Source: Neisseriaceae bacterium (lineage in GTDB: Bacteria > Pseudomonadota > Gammaproteobacteria > Burkholderiales > Neisseriaceae). Taken from it: a stretch of DNA of 64,000 bases. Under the pieces are notes generated by a model, which saw only the letters and a program-made list of their open reading frames with translations, did not search any database and was not told the DNA's origin. Below are positions 11,200 to 22,067 of the stretch, one piece after another. The stretch is from the NCBI GenBank assembly GCA_016864895.1, contig CP046107.1, positions 62,001-126,000 of the forward strand, in the 5' to 3' direction. How positions within the stretch are numbered: position 1 is the first letter of the stretch; each line of letters starts with the position of its first letter. Made by a program: the position numbers and the translations under genes.

Positions 11200-11954
11200 A
11201 ATAATTCCTTATTTTTTTTAATTAATTCAATTACTTTATTTAAGTCTTCTGGTGTATCAACACCTATACTAGTCTTTTCTTCTGTCACTAGTACACTAAT
11301 TGCATAGCCATGCCATAAAATTCTTAATTGTTCCAATGACTCTACGTGTTCTAATGAGGAAGTGCCTAGTTTATAATAGGTTTTTAGAAATTGAGCACGA
11401 TAAGCATATAACCCAATATGTCTCAATATCGATAATTCAGGATTTTTATTCCTTAAAAAAGGAATGAGTGAGCGACTAAAATACATAGCTTCTTGATTTT
11501 TATTTAAGACTACCTTAACAATATTAGGATTTTTATATTCTTCTTCTGAATAAATGGGATGTGCCAATGTGGCTATAGGTGTACTACAGCCAGCTAATTT
11601 AGCAGCCAGTTGGTTAATTAGTTGAGGATTAATCAACGGTTCATCACCTTGTATATTAAGTATAATTTCATCATCAGGTATGTTTAGTTTTTGTACAGCT
11701 TCAGCTAAACGATCAGTACCACTTTGATGGCTACTACTGGTTTTAATAAATGAGAAATTAAATTTTTGGCAAACTTCAGCGATTTTATCACTATCAGTAG
11801 CGATGACGACTTGTTTTGCATGGCTCTTCTTCGCTTGATTGGCAACTCTTATAATCATTGGGATTCCAAGAATATCCGCTAATGCCTTATTCGGCAATCG
11901 GGAAGATTCGAGTCGTGTGGGAATTAAAATTGTAAAATCAGCTGAGGGCGTCAT
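11196..11954 (-). CDS. kdsB: 3-deoxy-manno-octulosonate cytidylyltransferase (CMP-Kdo synthetase)
   Basis: Activates Kdo with CTP for lipopolysaccharide inner-core synthesis. I choose the ATG at 11954 ([12 protein letters not shown]), preceded by AGGAAGAG, giving 252 residues, the usual length; an upstream in-frame ATG at 12008 would add 18 residues inside the neighbouring gene. Motifs: [15 protein letters not shown] near residue 10, [12 protein letters not shown], and [10 protein letters not shown] near residue 97. The start overlaps the Trm112-family gene by 17 bases. Confidence 0.95.
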   Translation of the reverse strand: MTPSADFTILIPTRLESSRLPNKALADILGIPMIIRVANQAKKSHAKQVVIATDSDKIAEVCQKFNFSFIKTSSSHQSGTDRLAEAVQKLNIPDDEIILNIQGDEPLINPQLINQLAAKLAGCSTPIATLAHPIYSEEEYKNPNIVKVVLNKNQEAMYFSRSLIPFLRNKNPELSILRHIGLYAYRAQFLKTYYKLGTSSLEHVESLEQLRILWHGYAISVLVTEEKTSIGVDTPEDLNKVIELIKKNKELL

Positions 11955-12126
11955 ACTCTTCCTGTGAGATAGTTCTGGCCTGAGATTCCAGTAAGATAGG
12001 AATGCCATCTTTAATAGGAAAGGCCAGTTTTATCTGTTTAGAAATTAATTCCTGTTTTTCAGGAAGATAGATTAGCTTGCCTTTAGTGATAGGGCAAACT
12101 AGTATTTCAAATAGTTTCTTATCCAT
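11938..12126 (-). CDS. Trm112/YcaR family protein (UPF0434)
   Basis: Small 62-residue protein starting [18 protein letters not shown] and containing [13 protein letters not shown], the hallmark of the Trm112/YcaR family. Bacterial members are usually encoded between lpxK and kdsB, exactly as here. Their biochemical role is not firmly established; related proteins activate methyltransferases. Only one Cys remains of the Cys pair seen in zinc-binding members. It starts two bases after the lpxK stop, so translation is probably coupled. Confidence 0.93.
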   Translation of the reverse strand: MDKKLFEILVCPITKGKLIYLPEKQELISKQIKLAFPIKDGIPILLESQARTISQEEYDALS

Positions 12127-12127
12127 G

Positions 12128-13189
12128 TTAATTCCTATTGTAATGTTCTTTTAAATAATCAATAACCGCATCGGGGAAACCACTTTCAACAGATATTGTG
12201 ATGGGTAGAACAAAAACATTGTTAAGTGATATGTTATGAATTTTTACTGCGTCTTTTTCCGTGATGATAACACATTCATATTGCTTTGCTAACTCTTTAA
12301 TAGGGAGTGTTTTATGATCCTGAAAAACAATTTTATCACGTATAGTAATGCCTGATTCTTCTATCTTAGAAAAAAATCTTTCTGGGTTAGCAACAGCACA
12401 AGCTACAGCCACTTGTTTATGATAGAAAAAACTAAATTGAATGACTTGCTCTGGTTGATTGAGTAGATATAGTTTATTAGACTGAGTTTTTGAAAAAAAT
12501 ATTTTACTGTGATAAGAAGCAATAGATTCCCTAACTTGATATTTATTAATAGCATCTTCTGGTATATTAGAAATCAAAATAAAAGGTATGGACTGTAATC
12601 TAGTCAAGGACTCTCTTAAGGGGCCGTTAGGTAATAACTTTAAAGGTTTATTAACATCGTTATAAGGGAAAACGACAATTTCTATATCCCTTTTCATTTG
12701 GTAGTGCTGGAGTCCATCATCACTAATAATTATATCTAAATCAGGGAAATGGTTGAGTAGATAGTTAATTGCATGATTACGTTGTGGAGAAACAACTGTT
12801 GGGCAATTTGTTTTTTGAGCAATTAATAATGGTTCGTCACCGTATTTTTTGGCAGATCCATGAATGTACACCTGTAAAGTTTCATGGGAATTTCTAGCAT
12901 AACCTCGACTGACAATCCCGACTTTAAAACCTTTTTGAGTAAGTTCTTGTGCTAGGTAAATGACTGTTGGTGTTTTGCCGGTTCCTCCCACATGTAGGTT
13001 ACCTATTACAATAATGGGTAATGGATGTTTTTGTGAAGCAAGAATGGATTGTTGGTATAGCCAAAATCTAGTTTTACTAGCTAGTTTGTATAAAAATGAT
13101 AAAGGTGTTAAAACAATTGAGGTAATTGGGTTAGATTTTTGCCAATGAGTCTCTACTATTTTTCTGAGTTTTGAAAAAATAATCTTCAT
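12128..13189 (-). CDS. lpxK: Tetraacyldisaccharide 4'-kinase
   Basis: Phosphorylates the 4' position of the lipid A precursor at the inner membrane. It has 353 residues. The P-loop segment [20 protein letters not shown] lies around residues 62-82, followed by [11 protein letters not shown] and the catalytic-region [13 protein letters not shown] hydrophobic stretch near the N terminus fits membrane association. It clusters with kdsB, another lipopolysaccharide gene, in the same operon. Confidence 0.96.
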   Translation of the reverse strand: MKIIFSKLRKIVETHWQKSNPITSIVLTPLSFLYKLASKTRFWLYQQSILASQKHPLPIIVIGNLHVGGTGKTPTVIYLAQELTQKGFKVGIVSRGYARNSHETLQVYIHGSAKKYGDEPLLIAQKTNCPTVVSPQRNHAINYLLNHFPDLDIIISDDGLQHYQMKRDIEIVVFPYNDVNKPLKLLPNGPLRESLTRLQSIPFILISNIPEDAINKYQVRESIASYHSKIFFSKTQSNKLYLLNQPEQVIQFSFFYHKQVAVACAVANPERFFSKIEESGITIRDKIVFQDHKTLPIKELAKQYECVIITEKDAVKIHNISLNNVFVLPITISVESGFPDAVIDYLKEHYNRN

Positions 13190-13201
13190 AATAGTTATTT
13201 T

Positions 13202-14542
13202 TTAACTAGATTGATCTAGTCCGTAATTGGGAAGTAACAATGCACAGTCTTCTTTTTTTCTGATGTATTTCTTTCTGCCAGGAATTGGTTGACAAATAAT
13301 TAAAGTATTTTCTTTGCTTTGTCTGGATGTATTAAGTTGTTCTGACAGTGGAGATGGATTTTGGATTTCAAGTGCAATTTTTTTCTTTTGATACCAGTAA
13401 GGTTTATAAAGATCAATAAATTCAATTCTAATATTTTGTTTGGTTAAGGACAAAATATTTTGATATTGTTCTATGTTAGATTCTTCAACCAATGAAATAG
13501 CAACACCATTGGCACCTGCACGCCCTGTGCGACCAATTCTATGTACATAATTCTCAACTTGTTGTGGTAAATCATAATTAATCACAAAAGGTAATGCTTC
13601 AATATCTAATCCTCTTGCTGCAACATCAGTAGCAACTAATGCCTGTATATTGCCTTGTTTAAATTTCAATAATGTATCTGTTCGGTTACTCTGAGTTTTA
13701 TCGCCATGAATAGAAAGTACACTTATTCTTTTTCGTGTTAAATAATGTGCTACTCTCTCTACCGTTGCTTTGGTATTGCAAAAAATAATCACCTGATACA
13801 TATTTAGTTCAGAAATCAAAGTATACAACAGTGTCCTTTTTTGTGGATTATCAACACCCACAAAATGCTGTACTACATTAATATTAGTTGTATTTTTTGG
13901 TGCTATTTCAATACGTTGTGGTTGGTATAAAAATTCTTTAGTCAGAAGTTCTATTTGTTTGGAAAAAGTAGCTGAAAACAAAGCTGTTTGTTTTTTATTA
14001 GGTAAATGGCTAAATATTTTACAAATATCATCAAAGAAACCAATATCGAGCATTTTATCTGCTTCATCTAAAATAACAATTTCTACCTTATTCAATTGTA
14101 CTGCTTTTTGTTCAATTAAATCATTTAGACGGCCAACTGTTGCTATTAAAATTTCAATGCCTTGCCGCAGTTGTTCAATTTGAGGGTTAATATTTGTCCC
14201 GCCATAAAGAACTGCGTATCTAAGAGGAATATGTTGTACGAATAAGGCAATATTTTCTTGAACCTGTTGAGCGAGTTCACGAGTAGGTACTAAAACTAAC
14301 ATCCTAACAGGATGCATGGCAGGGGAAGTACTATTATTTGCATATCTTTTGAGGCGCTCAATTGTAGGCAGTGCATAGGTAGCAGTTTTACCAGTTCCAG
14401 TTTGAGCGATAGCAAGTAAATCATTTCCAGCCATAATTATTGGAATAGCAGTCTTTTGAATATCAGTAGGTTCTTCAAAACCTAACTGATTTAGTGTGTT
14501 AACTATTTCTGGTGACAATCCAAGTGAGGTAAATGGGTTCAA
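13202..14542 (-). CDS. rhlE: DEAD-box ATP-dependent RNA helicase, RhlE-like
   Basis: ATP-dependent RNA helicase with a role in RNA remodelling, probably ribosome assembly or mRNA decay. It has 446 residues. The canonical motifs appear in order: Q-motif region (FTSLGL...GFEEPTDIQ), AQTGTGKTATYALPT, PTRELAQQ, DEAD (VILDEADKMLD), SATFS, ATDVAARGLD and HRIGRTGRAG. The C-terminal tail of about 60 residues is basic. RhlE subtype is assigned from length and motif context, so the exact subfamily is less certain than the helicase call. Confidence 0.93.
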   Translation of the reverse strand: MNPFTSLGLSPEIVNTLNQLGFEEPTDIQKTAIPIIMAGNDLLAIAQTGTGKTATYALPTIERLKRYANNSTSPAMHPVRMLVLVPTRELAQQVQENIALFVQHIPLRYAVLYGGTNINPQIEQLRQGIEILIATVGRLNDLIEQKAVQLNKVEIVILDEADKMLDIGFFDDICKIFSHLPNKKQTALFSATFSKQIELLTKEFLYQPQRIEIAPKNTTNINVVQHFVGVDNPQKRTLLYTLISELNMYQVIIFCNTKATVERVAHYLTRKRISVLSIHGDKTQSNRTDTLLKFKQGNIQALVATDVAARGLDIEALPFVINYDLPQQVENYVHRIGRTGRAGANGVAISLVEESNIEQYQNILSLTKQNIRIEFIDLYKPYWYQKKKIALEIQNPSPLSEQLNTSRQSKENTLIICQPIPGRKKYIRKKEDCALLLPNYGLDQSS

Positions 14543-14560
14543 TGTATAAAACTCCTATAA

Positions 14561-15511
14561 TTATTTCTTTAATTTAACTGTGTCAATTGTATGATTTTCA
14601 CCTTTAGTTAGAATTAAATCAGCTCGTTCTCTAGTAGGTAAAATATTTTCTTGTAGATTTAGACCATTAATATTTTTCCATACGTCTTTGGCAAATACTA
14701 TCGCTTCTTCAGCACTAATTAGTGTGTAAGAGTGAAAATAAGAATTTGGATCTTTAAAAGCAACATCTCTTAATTTAAGAAATCTTTCTAAAAACCATTT
14801 TTCTAGTAACTTTTCACTGGCATCTACATAAATAGAAAAATCCACAAAATCAGAAACAAAAACAAGATGGTCAGAATCTAAATTAACTGTGTTGTCTTGT
14901 AAAATATTTAGACCCTCTAGTATCAATATATCGGGCTGGTCAACTATTTCGTGCTGGTTAGGGATAATATCATAAGTAAGTTGTGAATAAAGTGGTACTT
15001 TGATGTGTCTTTTCCCAGATTTTACATCATATATAAATCGCAGTAGTTTATGCATGTTATAAGACTCAGGAAAACCTTTTCTATTCATAAGGTTTTTTTC
15101 TACTAGTGTATTCATATCGTATAAAAAGCCATCAGTTGTGACCAGATCTACTTTTCTTCGATTTGGCCATTGACTGAGGATAGTTTGTAAAATACGAGAT
15201 GTAGTACTTTTTCCAGAAGCAACACTACCGGCGATACCTATAATATAAGGCATAGTTTTAAGTTTAATCCCCAAAAAGTTATGTAATACATTTTGACGTC
15301 TGATATTTTCTTCAATGTAGTAATTAATCAAACGTACTAGCGGTAAAAAAATAGTACTAACCTCATCCAAAGAAAGATTTTCGTTAAGGCCTAATAATGG
15401 TTTTAAATCTTGTTCAGTTAGTGTTAATGGTACATTATTTCTTAACTCTGACCATTGTTCTCTGTCAAAAGTGAGATAGGGGGTTAAGTTTTTTTGTTTG
15501 GTTGTTTCCAT
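14561..15511 (-). CDS. coaA: Pantothenate kinase, type I (CoaA)
   Basis: First committed step of coenzyme A synthesis: pantothenate to 4'-phosphopantothenate. It has 316 residues, equal to the E. coli enzyme. The P-loop is [15 protein letters not shown] near residue 91, followed by [20 protein letters not shown] and KGFPESYN, both diagnostic of type I. It starts seven bases after the serS stop. Type I is worth noting because many neisserial genomes carry the unrelated type III enzyme. Its product also supplies phosphopantetheine for the NRPS carrier domains at 51-64 kb. Confidence 0.96.
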   Translation of the reverse strand: METTKQKNLTPYLTFDREQWSELRNNVPLTLTEQDLKPLLGLNENLSLDEVSTIFLPLVRLINYYIEENIRRQNVLHNFLGIKLKTMPYIIGIAGSVASGKSTTSRILQTILSQWPNRRKVDLVTTDGFLYDMNTLVEKNLMNRKGFPESYNMHKLLRFIYDVKSGKRHIKVPLYSQLTYDIIPNQHEIVDQPDILILEGLNILQDNTVNLDSDHLVFVSDFVDFSIYVDASEKLLEKWFLERFLKLRDVAFKDPNSYFHSYTLISAEEAIVFAKDVWKNINGLNLQENILPTRERADLILTKGENHTIDTVKLKK

Positions 15512-15518
15512 GTGTTGT

Positions 15519-16832
15519 TTACTTTAGGGTTGTAAATTGAGTATCTTGGCTAATTTTACTTAACCCATTGATATAAGGTCTTAACTTTTCAGGGATATAA
15601 ATAGAACCATCTTGATTTTGGTGATTTTCTAAAACAGCAACCAAAGCTCTACCCACAGCAACACCTGAACCATTCAAAGTATGAACCAGTTTATTTTTAC
15701 CATTTTCGTCTTTAAATCTTGCTTTCATTCTTCTTGCTTGAAAATCTTCACAGTTAGAGCAACTTGAAATTTCTCTGTAAGTATTTTCTGATGGAATCCA
15801 AACTTCTAAATCATAAGTTTTGGCAGCACTAAATCCCATATCACCTGTACATAAGATAACAACTCGATAAGGGAGCTCTAATGCTTGTAAGACAGCTTCA
15901 GCATGTGAAACCATTTCTTCAAGTGCTTCATAAGATTTGTCTGGATGAGTTATTTGTACCATTTCTACTTTATCAAATTGATGTTGTCGGATTAATCCTT
16001 TTGTATCTTTACCATGAGAACCTGCTTCTGATCGAAAACAGGGAGAATGAGCAGTCATTTTGAAAGGTAATTGTTGACCATCAACTATTTTCTCTCTGAA
16101 AGTATTGGTTAGAGTGATTTCCGAAGTAGAAATCAGGTATTGGCTTTTTTGTTCAGATTCAGTATCTCCTGATATGACTTGGTACATATCCTGTGCAAAC
16201 TTTGGTAATTGCCCAGTACCATATAAAATATCGGGATTAACAATATAGGGGGTATAATGCTCTGTGTAACCGTGTTGTTCTGTATGTAAGTCAATCATAA
16301 ATTGAGCGAGTGCTCTGTGTAGTCTAGCAATAGAACCTTTTAGAACGGAAAAGCGTGAACCGGATAGTTTAGTACCAGCATTAATGTCTAAACCTAAAGT
16401 CTCCCCTAACTCAACCTGATCTTTAATATTGAAATCAAATATTTTGGGTGTACCATACGTTCTAATCTGAATATTATCATTTTCATCTTTGCCTAGAGGA
16501 ACCGACTCATTAGGGATATTAGGAATTGATAATAGCCATGACTCTAATTCTGTCTGAACTTTTTTAAAATTTTGCTGTATAGAATTTAGTTGATCATTAA
16601 TAGTAGATACTTGTTTCATCAAGTCTGAAATATCTTCCTTTTTACTTTTTTTTATACCTATTTCTTTGGATATGATATTCCTCTGAGACTGTAAATTTTG
16701 AGTTTCAGTTTGTAACTGTTTCCTCTGTTCTTCCAGTTTGATAAATAAAGAGTTATCCAAATGATAGCCTTTATTTTTGAGTTGGTGAGCTACTTGAGTA
16801 ATATTCATTCTGAGTAATTGTACATCAATCAT
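15519..16832 (-). CDS. serS: Seryl-tRNA synthetase
   Basis: Charges tRNA(Ser) with serine. It has 437 residues: an N-terminal coiled-coil arm (about residues 30-100, Lys/Glu/Gln rich) followed by a class II catalytic domain. Motif 2 region [20 protein letters not shown] and motif 3 [16 protein letters not shown] are intact. It is probably the first gene of the minus-strand operon, with a 274-base divergent intergenic region upstream. Confidence 0.97.
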   Translation of the reverse strand: MIDVQLLRMNITQVAHQLKNKGYHLDNSLFIKLEEQRKQLQTETQNLQSQRNIISKEIGIKKSKKEDISDLMKQVSTINDQLNSIQQNFKKVQTELESWLLSIPNIPNESVPLGKDENDNIQIRTYGTPKIFDFNIKDQVELGETLGLDINAGTKLSGSRFSVLKGSIARLHRALAQFMIDLHTEQHGYTEHYTPYIVNPDILYGTGQLPKFAQDMYQVISGDTESEQKSQYLISTSEITLTNTFREKIVDGQQLPFKMTAHSPCFRSEAGSHGKDTKGLIRQHQFDKVEMVQITHPDKSYEALEEMVSHAEAVLQALELPYRVVILCTGDMGFSAAKTYDLEVWIPSENTYREISSCSNCEDFQARRMKARFKDENGKNKLVHTLNGSGVAVGRALVAVLENHQNQDGSIYIPEKLRPYINGLSKISQDTQFTTLK

Positions 16833-17106
16833 AAAAATTCCTAAAACCTTAAAGTAAACACCGTGATTTTACATTTTATCTGTTTAAAAATAAATGTCTT
16901 TGAGTGTATGCAACAAAACAAATTTAATACATATCTTTATCTTAGGTTTGAAAAATTTTTAACATTATAATGACTTTTAAAAGTAAGGCTATTTTTTCAA
17001 TATTATATAGGTTAAAATGTTCTGCTTAGGGTTACCTTGTGATTTTGCTGATTATAATTGTTGGTGTTATAAAATTTTATTTTTAATTTGAGAGGTGATT
17101 TCATTT

Positions 17107-17898
17107 ATGGTTTTTTTTGAGAAAAATAAATCCAATACGCGTTCGGTTACTCATAAAAAAATAGAAACAGAAGAGCCCCCTAGTTGGTTGCGTCATTTAG
17201 AAGAGATGAGGGAAAAACGTAAGGAAAAAGAGAAAAAAATATTTTTTAATTCTCAAAAGAATAATGAGCTTGCTAATATTTCAGTTAGATCAGAAAATAC
17301 AACAAACAAAATCAATTTTGTCACGAAGAAAACCTCTGCAGATTATGTTAATCATAATAACAGTTCACCAGAAATCAAAAATAAAATTTATCAATATTAT
17401 TTAAAGAAATGGCAACAGGAACATAACCAATCGCTCAATGATCAAGTAGGTGAAACTCAAATATTGTTAGCAAATAGATGGACTTTGAAATCTGATAATA
17501 TTTTATTGCAATCAGATTCTATTAGTGAGGAAGATAGTTCTGTTTTATTTTTTAATGATTCTCAAGAGTTAGAAAAAGCCAATCCTAATGAATCTGATCA
17601 AAATGAAGAAATGAGTAATGAAGATCTACCAAATACAATGATTAGTGTAACTGTTGTAAAGCCTAATCTGAATCCAAATAAAAATTTATGTATTGTGGAT
17701 GAAAAAGAATTTGTAGAGTCAATTAAAGCACAATTAAAACCACATTTACAAGATATTCTAGAGGGAATGATTAAAAATATGTTATTGAATAATTATGAGA
17801 TTATGTTATCTTGTGTGCAAAAAGAAATTCAGTCTGAAATTCCTAATGTTATTGATGACATATTAGAACACAATGTCAAAAGCATCATTAAGAGATAA
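17107..17898 (+). CDS. Hypothetical protein, Lys/Glu-rich with a conserved-looking C-terminal helix region
   Basis: A 263-residue soluble protein that I do not recognise. The ATG at 17107 is preferred over the GTG at 17095 because GAGAGGTGA is correctly spaced from it. The N-terminal third is highly charged (a REKRKEKEKK stretch) and probably disordered. The middle is acidic and Ser/Asn rich. The last about 65 residues (from EKEFVESIKAQLKPHLQDIL) look helical and could be the functional part. There is no signal peptide or membrane helix. It stands alone between serS and the FadL-type gene. Confidence 0.6.
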   Translation: MVFFEKNKSNTRSVTHKKIETEEPPSWLRHLEEMREKRKEKEKKIFFNSQKNNELANISVRSENTTNKINFVTKKTSADYVNHNNSSPEIKNKIYQYYLKKWQQEHNQSLNDQVGETQILLANRWTLKSDNILLQSDSISEEDSSVLFFNDSQELEKANPNESDQNEEMSNEDLPNTMISVTVVKPNLNPNKNLCIVDEKEFVESIKAQLKPHLQDILEGMIKNMLLNNYEIMLSCVQKEIQSEIPNVIDDILEHNVKSIIKR

Positions 17899-18150
17899 TT
17901 TTATCCAATGACAATTTATTCCAATTTAGAAAAATTAATATTAGCTAACGAGCATTAGTTTATAAAATTTTGTTTTTTTGTAAATGATGGGTGATTGTTC
18001 AACTAAATCTTAATATATTGATATTTTGATCAATTTGTATTTCTAAGATAGAATTAGAATAATTACTCTAAATTTATAAAGAGTAGACTAGATAGTTTTT
18101 AGAGATTTTACGCTTAAATATCATGTGTCACAAAGTGGTCAGGAGTGTTT

Positions 18151-19623
18151 ATGAACATAAAAAAGATTTTACTTAGTTTGCTTTCATTTGCTAGTTCTTT
18201 TATCTTTTCTTCGGGTATGGGTGTTCCAGTGTACTCTACTGATGCGGCCAGTACGGCGAATGCTAATGGGGCAGAAGCCAAAAGTCCTTCAGTTATAGTA
18301 GGTAATCCGGCAGGTTTGATTTATTTAGATGGAACACAAATAGAAAATAATTTATTTATTTTACAGCCTGATTTTAGTTATCATGATGCTAGGGGATATA
18401 CTTTCAATACACACGAGTCTTTACGTGGTAAGACTTCTGGTAATATTGGTCATCGTTTAGAGGTTCCAGGTATATTTCTTAGTCACAGACTAAAAGAAAG
18501 CGCTGTGCTTGGTGTTGGGCTTTATATACCGTTTGGTATTGATTTTGATTATCCTTTTGATAGTGTGACTCGATATAATGGTAATAGAGTAAGAATTGTT
18601 TCTGTTATTTTAAATCCTACTTTAGCTTTTAAAATTAATGAGAAACATGCTATAGGTATAGGCTTTTATACACTTTACTCAATGAGTAAGCTAAGACAGT
18701 TTGCAGATTTAACTTATGGTGTTAATGCTTATATTGATAGGGTGATTCCTTTTGCTAATGATCAACATAATGGTTATCAACATGCATTACCTGCAACAAC
18801 ATTTGAAGGATATGCTAAGTTGAGAGGGGATGCATGGAATTATGGGTTCACTTTTGGTTGGTTATGGGATATTAATAATGCAGTTAGAGTGGGTCTAAGT
18901 TATAGGTCTAAATCATCTGTGAAATTTAAGGGGCATGTGAATTGGAATATTTATGGTAGTGGTTGGACGATACCTATCGTAGGCTCTGTGTTGGAATATA
19001 TGTATAGAAAGCTTGGTTATGCAACAGATGAGAAAGTTTCATACACTTTAAATTATCCGGATTTATGGCAAGTCAATGGTGTGTGGCAAATTAACAATAA
19101 ATTGAATCTATTGGGGAATATTGGGTATTCTAGAGATGGTAAACAACGTGCCTTACAAGTTAATTGGATTAGTCCTAAAATGGCTCCAGATGCTCGGAAT
19201 TATACTCATCCCGATTTGATTTGGGGAAATTTTACTAAAATTGCTATTAATTTTCGTAATACTTGGAGAGCAAGTGTCGGTGCAACTTATCAATATTCGG
19301 ATCCGTTACAATTAAGATTCGGAATGATGTATGCTTTATCAGCAGTTCGAGATCCTAAAGATCGATTACCTATTACGGCGGACGAAGACAGAATCATGTT
19401 AGGTATGGGAGCAAATTATAGATATAATCAAAATTTAACTTTGAGTTTGTCGTATAATTTTTTGAAATTAAAACCTGCTAAGGTGGATGTGGGTAGTTAT
19501 TGTGGTGGCTCTGTTGAATTTGGTTTGGGTGCTGTAAATTGTGTTGATAGTCGTGGTAGTACTAGTACGACAGTTAAATCCAGTGCGCATATGATAGGTT
19601 TTGGTTTGAAATATAAATTTTAA
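18151..19623 (+). CDS. Outer-membrane long-chain fatty acid transporter, FadL/OmpP1 family
   Basis: Outer-membrane beta-barrel for uptake of hydrophobic compounds. It has 490 residues from the ATG at 18151, which is preceded by AGGAG. The N terminus is a Sec signal peptide (MNIKKILLSLLSFASSFIFS). The mature start carries the FadL-type NPAGLIYLDG motif, and the C terminus ends in a beta-strand finishing FGLKYKF, with terminal Phe as in outer-membrane proteins. FYTLYSMSKLRQ and VGLSYRSKSSVKFKGH are typical family segments. It has its own terminator at 19641-19672. Confidence 0.9.
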   Translation: MNIKKILLSLLSFASSFIFSSGMGVPVYSTDAASTANANGAEAKSPSVIVGNPAGLIYLDGTQIENNLFILQPDFSYHDARGYTFNTHESLRGKTSGNIGHRLEVPGIFLSHRLKESAVLGVGLYIPFGIDFDYPFDSVTRYNGNRVRIVSVILNPTLAFKINEKHAIGIGFYTLYSMSKLRQFADLTYGVNAYIDRVIPFANDQHNGYQHALPATTFEGYAKLRGDAWNYGFTFGWLWDINNAVRVGLSYRSKSSVKFKGHVNWNIYGSGWTIPIVGSVLEYMYRKLGYATDEKVSYTLNYPDLWQVNGVWQINNKLNLLGNIGYSRDGKQRALQVNWISPKMAPDARNYTHPDLIWGNFTKIAINFRNTWRASVGATYQYSDPLQLRFGMMYALSAVRDPKDRLPITADEDRIMLGMGANYRYNQNLTLSLSYNFLKLKPAKVDVGSYCGGSVEFGLGAVNCVDSRGSTSTTVKSSAHMIGFGLKYKF

Positions 19624-19640
19624 ATGGTGCAATTTGATAG

Positions 19641-19672
19641 GATCGGAATGTTTTAAACATTCCGATCTTTTT
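19641..19672 (+). terminator. Rho-independent terminator after the FadL-family gene
   Basis: Perfect 13-bp inverted repeat GATCGGAATGTTT around a single T, which would fold with an 11-bp stem, followed directly by TTTTT. It starts 17 bases after the stop codon. Confidence 0.9.
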
Positions 19673-19711
19673 ATCATGTAGAATACATAGATTAATATTG
19701 AGTATATCGCA

Positions 19712-21049
19712 ATGAAAACAGAAAAAAGTGATGCTATTACGGTTACACAGTTGAATTCGAGAGCGAAACATTTATTAGAGACTAATTTTTCTAATTTTTG
19801 GATTCAGGGGGAGATTTCTGGGATTACGCAATCATCTCTTGGCCATTATTATTTCACCTTGAAAGATGACAAATCTCAGGTTTCTTGTGCCTTATTTAAA
19901 CATCAAGCAAAAAAATCACAATTTGATTTAAAAGAGGGTGAAGAAGTTCAATTGAGTGGTAAAGTGACTTTATATGAACCAAGAGGTCATTACCAAATTA
20001 TAGTGGACAAAATTGAGCCTAAAGGTTTGGGTCAACTGTATATAGAGTATATTAGGTTAAAAGAAAAATTGGAAAAACTTGGTTACTTTGATCTTAAACA
20101 TAAAAAGTCAATTCCTTTTTTCCCAAAAAAAATTGGAGTGATAACCAGTGCTTCAGGAGCAGCGTTGAGGGATATTTTAACGACTTTAAAAAGACGAATG
20201 AGTCAGATTGGTATTGTTATTTACCCTGTTATGGTACAGGGTAAAGATAGTGCAGTACAAATTGCAAATGCAATAAATTTAGCAAATAATAGGGATGAAG
20301 TAGATATTTTAATAGTTGCCAGAGGAGGAGGTAGTTTAGAAGACCTATGGTCTTTCAATGAAGAAATAGTTGTCGAATCTATTTATCAAAGTAAAATACC
20401 TGTCGTTAGTGGTGTAGGACACGAGACTGATTTTACTTTAACTGATTTTGTTGCAGATTTAAGAGCACCTACGCCTACAGGAGCAGCAGAGTTAGTTAGT
20501 CCTAATAAGGAAGATTTACTGAAGGAATTGAATAGTTATCTATATCGTATACAACAAATTTTATTAAATCGTTATAATGAAGCCAGTCAGCGTTTAGATT
20601 TATTAGCACGGCTATTGATTAAGCCATCACAAATATTAAATGGGAAAAAACAAGGATTAACTCATTATCATGTACTGCTGAAAAATGAGATTTCAGAAAA
20701 ATTAAATTACTACCACCTAAAATTACAACGTTATATTTTAAGTTTACAGAAAAATAGACCAGAAATCGGGGAACTTAAGAAGGAGTTGCAATATATTAAA
20801 AATAGTTTACTACATGAGTGGCAAATGTTAATTCACACAAAGAAAAGTACTTTAACTACTTTTTCTCAGTTGATAGAAGCTGTATCTCCTAAGAAAATGC
20901 AGGAAAGAGGGTATAGTATTGTGACAGACATTAATGGTAATGTAGTTAGTTCCAGTAGGAAGTTAAAGAATAATCAAAGACTAAAGATTAATTTTATTGA
21001 TGGGCAAACTAAGGTTATTGTGGATAGTCAACTGGATCTGTTTAATTAA
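19712..21049 (+). CDS. xseA: Exodeoxyribonuclease VII large subunit
   Basis: Catalytic subunit of exonuclease VII, which degrades single-stranded DNA. It has 445 residues. The N-terminal OB-fold is visible (FWIQGEISGITQSSLGHYYF), followed by the catalytic region with VARGGGSLEDLWSFNEE and SGVGHETDFTLTDFVADLRA. A long coiled-coil segment follows, as in the family. The final codons overlap convergent thrB by four bases. The small subunit gene xseB is not in the window. Confidence 0.96.
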   Translation: MKTEKSDAITVTQLNSRAKHLLETNFSNFWIQGEISGITQSSLGHYYFTLKDDKSQVSCALFKHQAKKSQFDLKEGEEVQLSGKVTLYEPRGHYQIIVDKIEPKGLGQLYIEYIRLKEKLEKLGYFDLKHKKSIPFFPKKIGVITSASGAALRDILTTLKRRMSQIGIVIYPVMVQGKDSAVQIANAINLANNRDEVDILIVARGGGSLEDLWSFNEEIVVESIYQSKIPVVSGVGHETDFTLTDFVADLRAPTPTGAAELVSPNKEDLLKELNSYLYRIQQILLNRYNEASQRLDLLARLLIKPSQILNGKKQGLTHYHVLLKNEISEKLNYYHLKLQRYILSLQKNRPEIGELKKELQYIKNSLLHEWQMLIHTKKSTLTTFSQLIEAVSPKKMQERGYSIVTDINGNVVSSSRKLKNNQRLKINFIDGQTKVIVDSQLDLFN

Positions 21050-21972
21050 TTTTTTTGACGGTAGAATAGTAATAAATTTCGGAAATCATCTGGGTTTTTA
21101 GTAAAAGTAATTTCTCCGCTTACAGGAAAATGAAAGTCCAATAGCCTAGAAATCCAAAATCTAATAGCTGCTGATCGTTTGGCGATTAAGAAATATTCTT
21201 TTTCCTGATCTGTTAAAGCACGTATGCGTTCATAGCCGGCTAAGATTGCTTTTTCTTGCTCTATGTTAATAGTATTTTCTTGTGTTCTCGACCAGTCATT
21301 AATGGTTATTGCCAAATCATATATAAAAAGACCATTGCATGCATAATAAAAATCAATAAAACCAGCTACCTCATTATTATAAATTAGTACATTATCTCTA
21401 AACAAATCAGCATGGATGATTCCATTTGGTAAATTTTCTATCATATGGTTATTTAGAAAATTTAATTCATCTTTTAATAGTAATTGATCATTTCTAGGTA
21501 ATAAATTAAATAATTGATTTGATTTATTATTCCACCATAATTTGTATCGAGGATTGGACATAGTTTGGCTAAAGTAAGTACTTTCTACATGCATTTTTGC
21601 CAACATAGCCCCTACATTAAAACATTGTTGTTCATTGGGGTATTCAACTGCAGAACCATTTAGGCAAGTAACCAAGATAGCGGGTTTATGTTTCAAAAAG
21701 CCAAATAATTTTCCATTGATTTGAGGTACAGGGGCAGGGCAAGCAATTTGGTGTTGATTTAAAAATAGAGTTAAGTTGAGGTAGAAAGGGAGTTCTTCTG
21801 CTTTTAATTGTTCAAAGATAGTCAGGACGTAACGACCATGAGTAGTGTCCACAAAATAGTTAGTATTAGTAATACCACCAGAAATACCCCTGTAAGTGAT
21901 TAGTTCACCTAGTGAATAATTCTCTAAAAAAGTTTCAAGTGTTTTAAGATCAAAAGTGGTATAAACTGACAT
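21046..21972 (-). CDS. thrB: Homoserine kinase, ThrB type II (aminoglycoside-phosphotransferase fold)
   Basis: Phosphorylates homoserine for threonine synthesis. It has 308 residues and belongs to the kinase-like family found in beta- and some gammaproteobacteria, not the GHMP family of E. coli. Key motifs: GISGGITNTNYFV near residue 29, VLTIFE (ATP-site region), HADLFRDNVLI (catalytic loop, Asp) near residue 185, and GFIDFYYACNG (metal-binding Asp). It is convergent with xseA, sharing the TTAATTAA around both stops. Confidence 0.93.
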   Translation of the reverse strand: MSVYTTFDLKTLETFLENYSLGELITYRGISGGITNTNYFVDTTHGRYVLTIFEQLKAEELPFYLNLTLFLNQHQIACPAPVPQINGKLFGFLKHKPAILVTCLNGSAVEYPNEQQCFNVGAMLAKMHVESTYFSQTMSNPRYKLWWNNKSNQLFNLLPRNDQLLLKDELNFLNNHMIENLPNGIIHADLFRDNVLIYNNEVAGFIDFYYACNGLFIYDLAITINDWSRTQENTINIEQEKAILAGYERIRALTDQEKEYFLIAKRSAAIRFWISRLLDFHFPVSGEITFTKNPDDFRNLLLFYRQKN

Positions 21973-22067
21973 AATGCAATAGTATATTTGAAAAGTCCGA
22001 TTTTACAATGGACTAACTTAAAATAGCAAAACTAAAAAACGACTTAATATTGCTTTTTAATATTATT

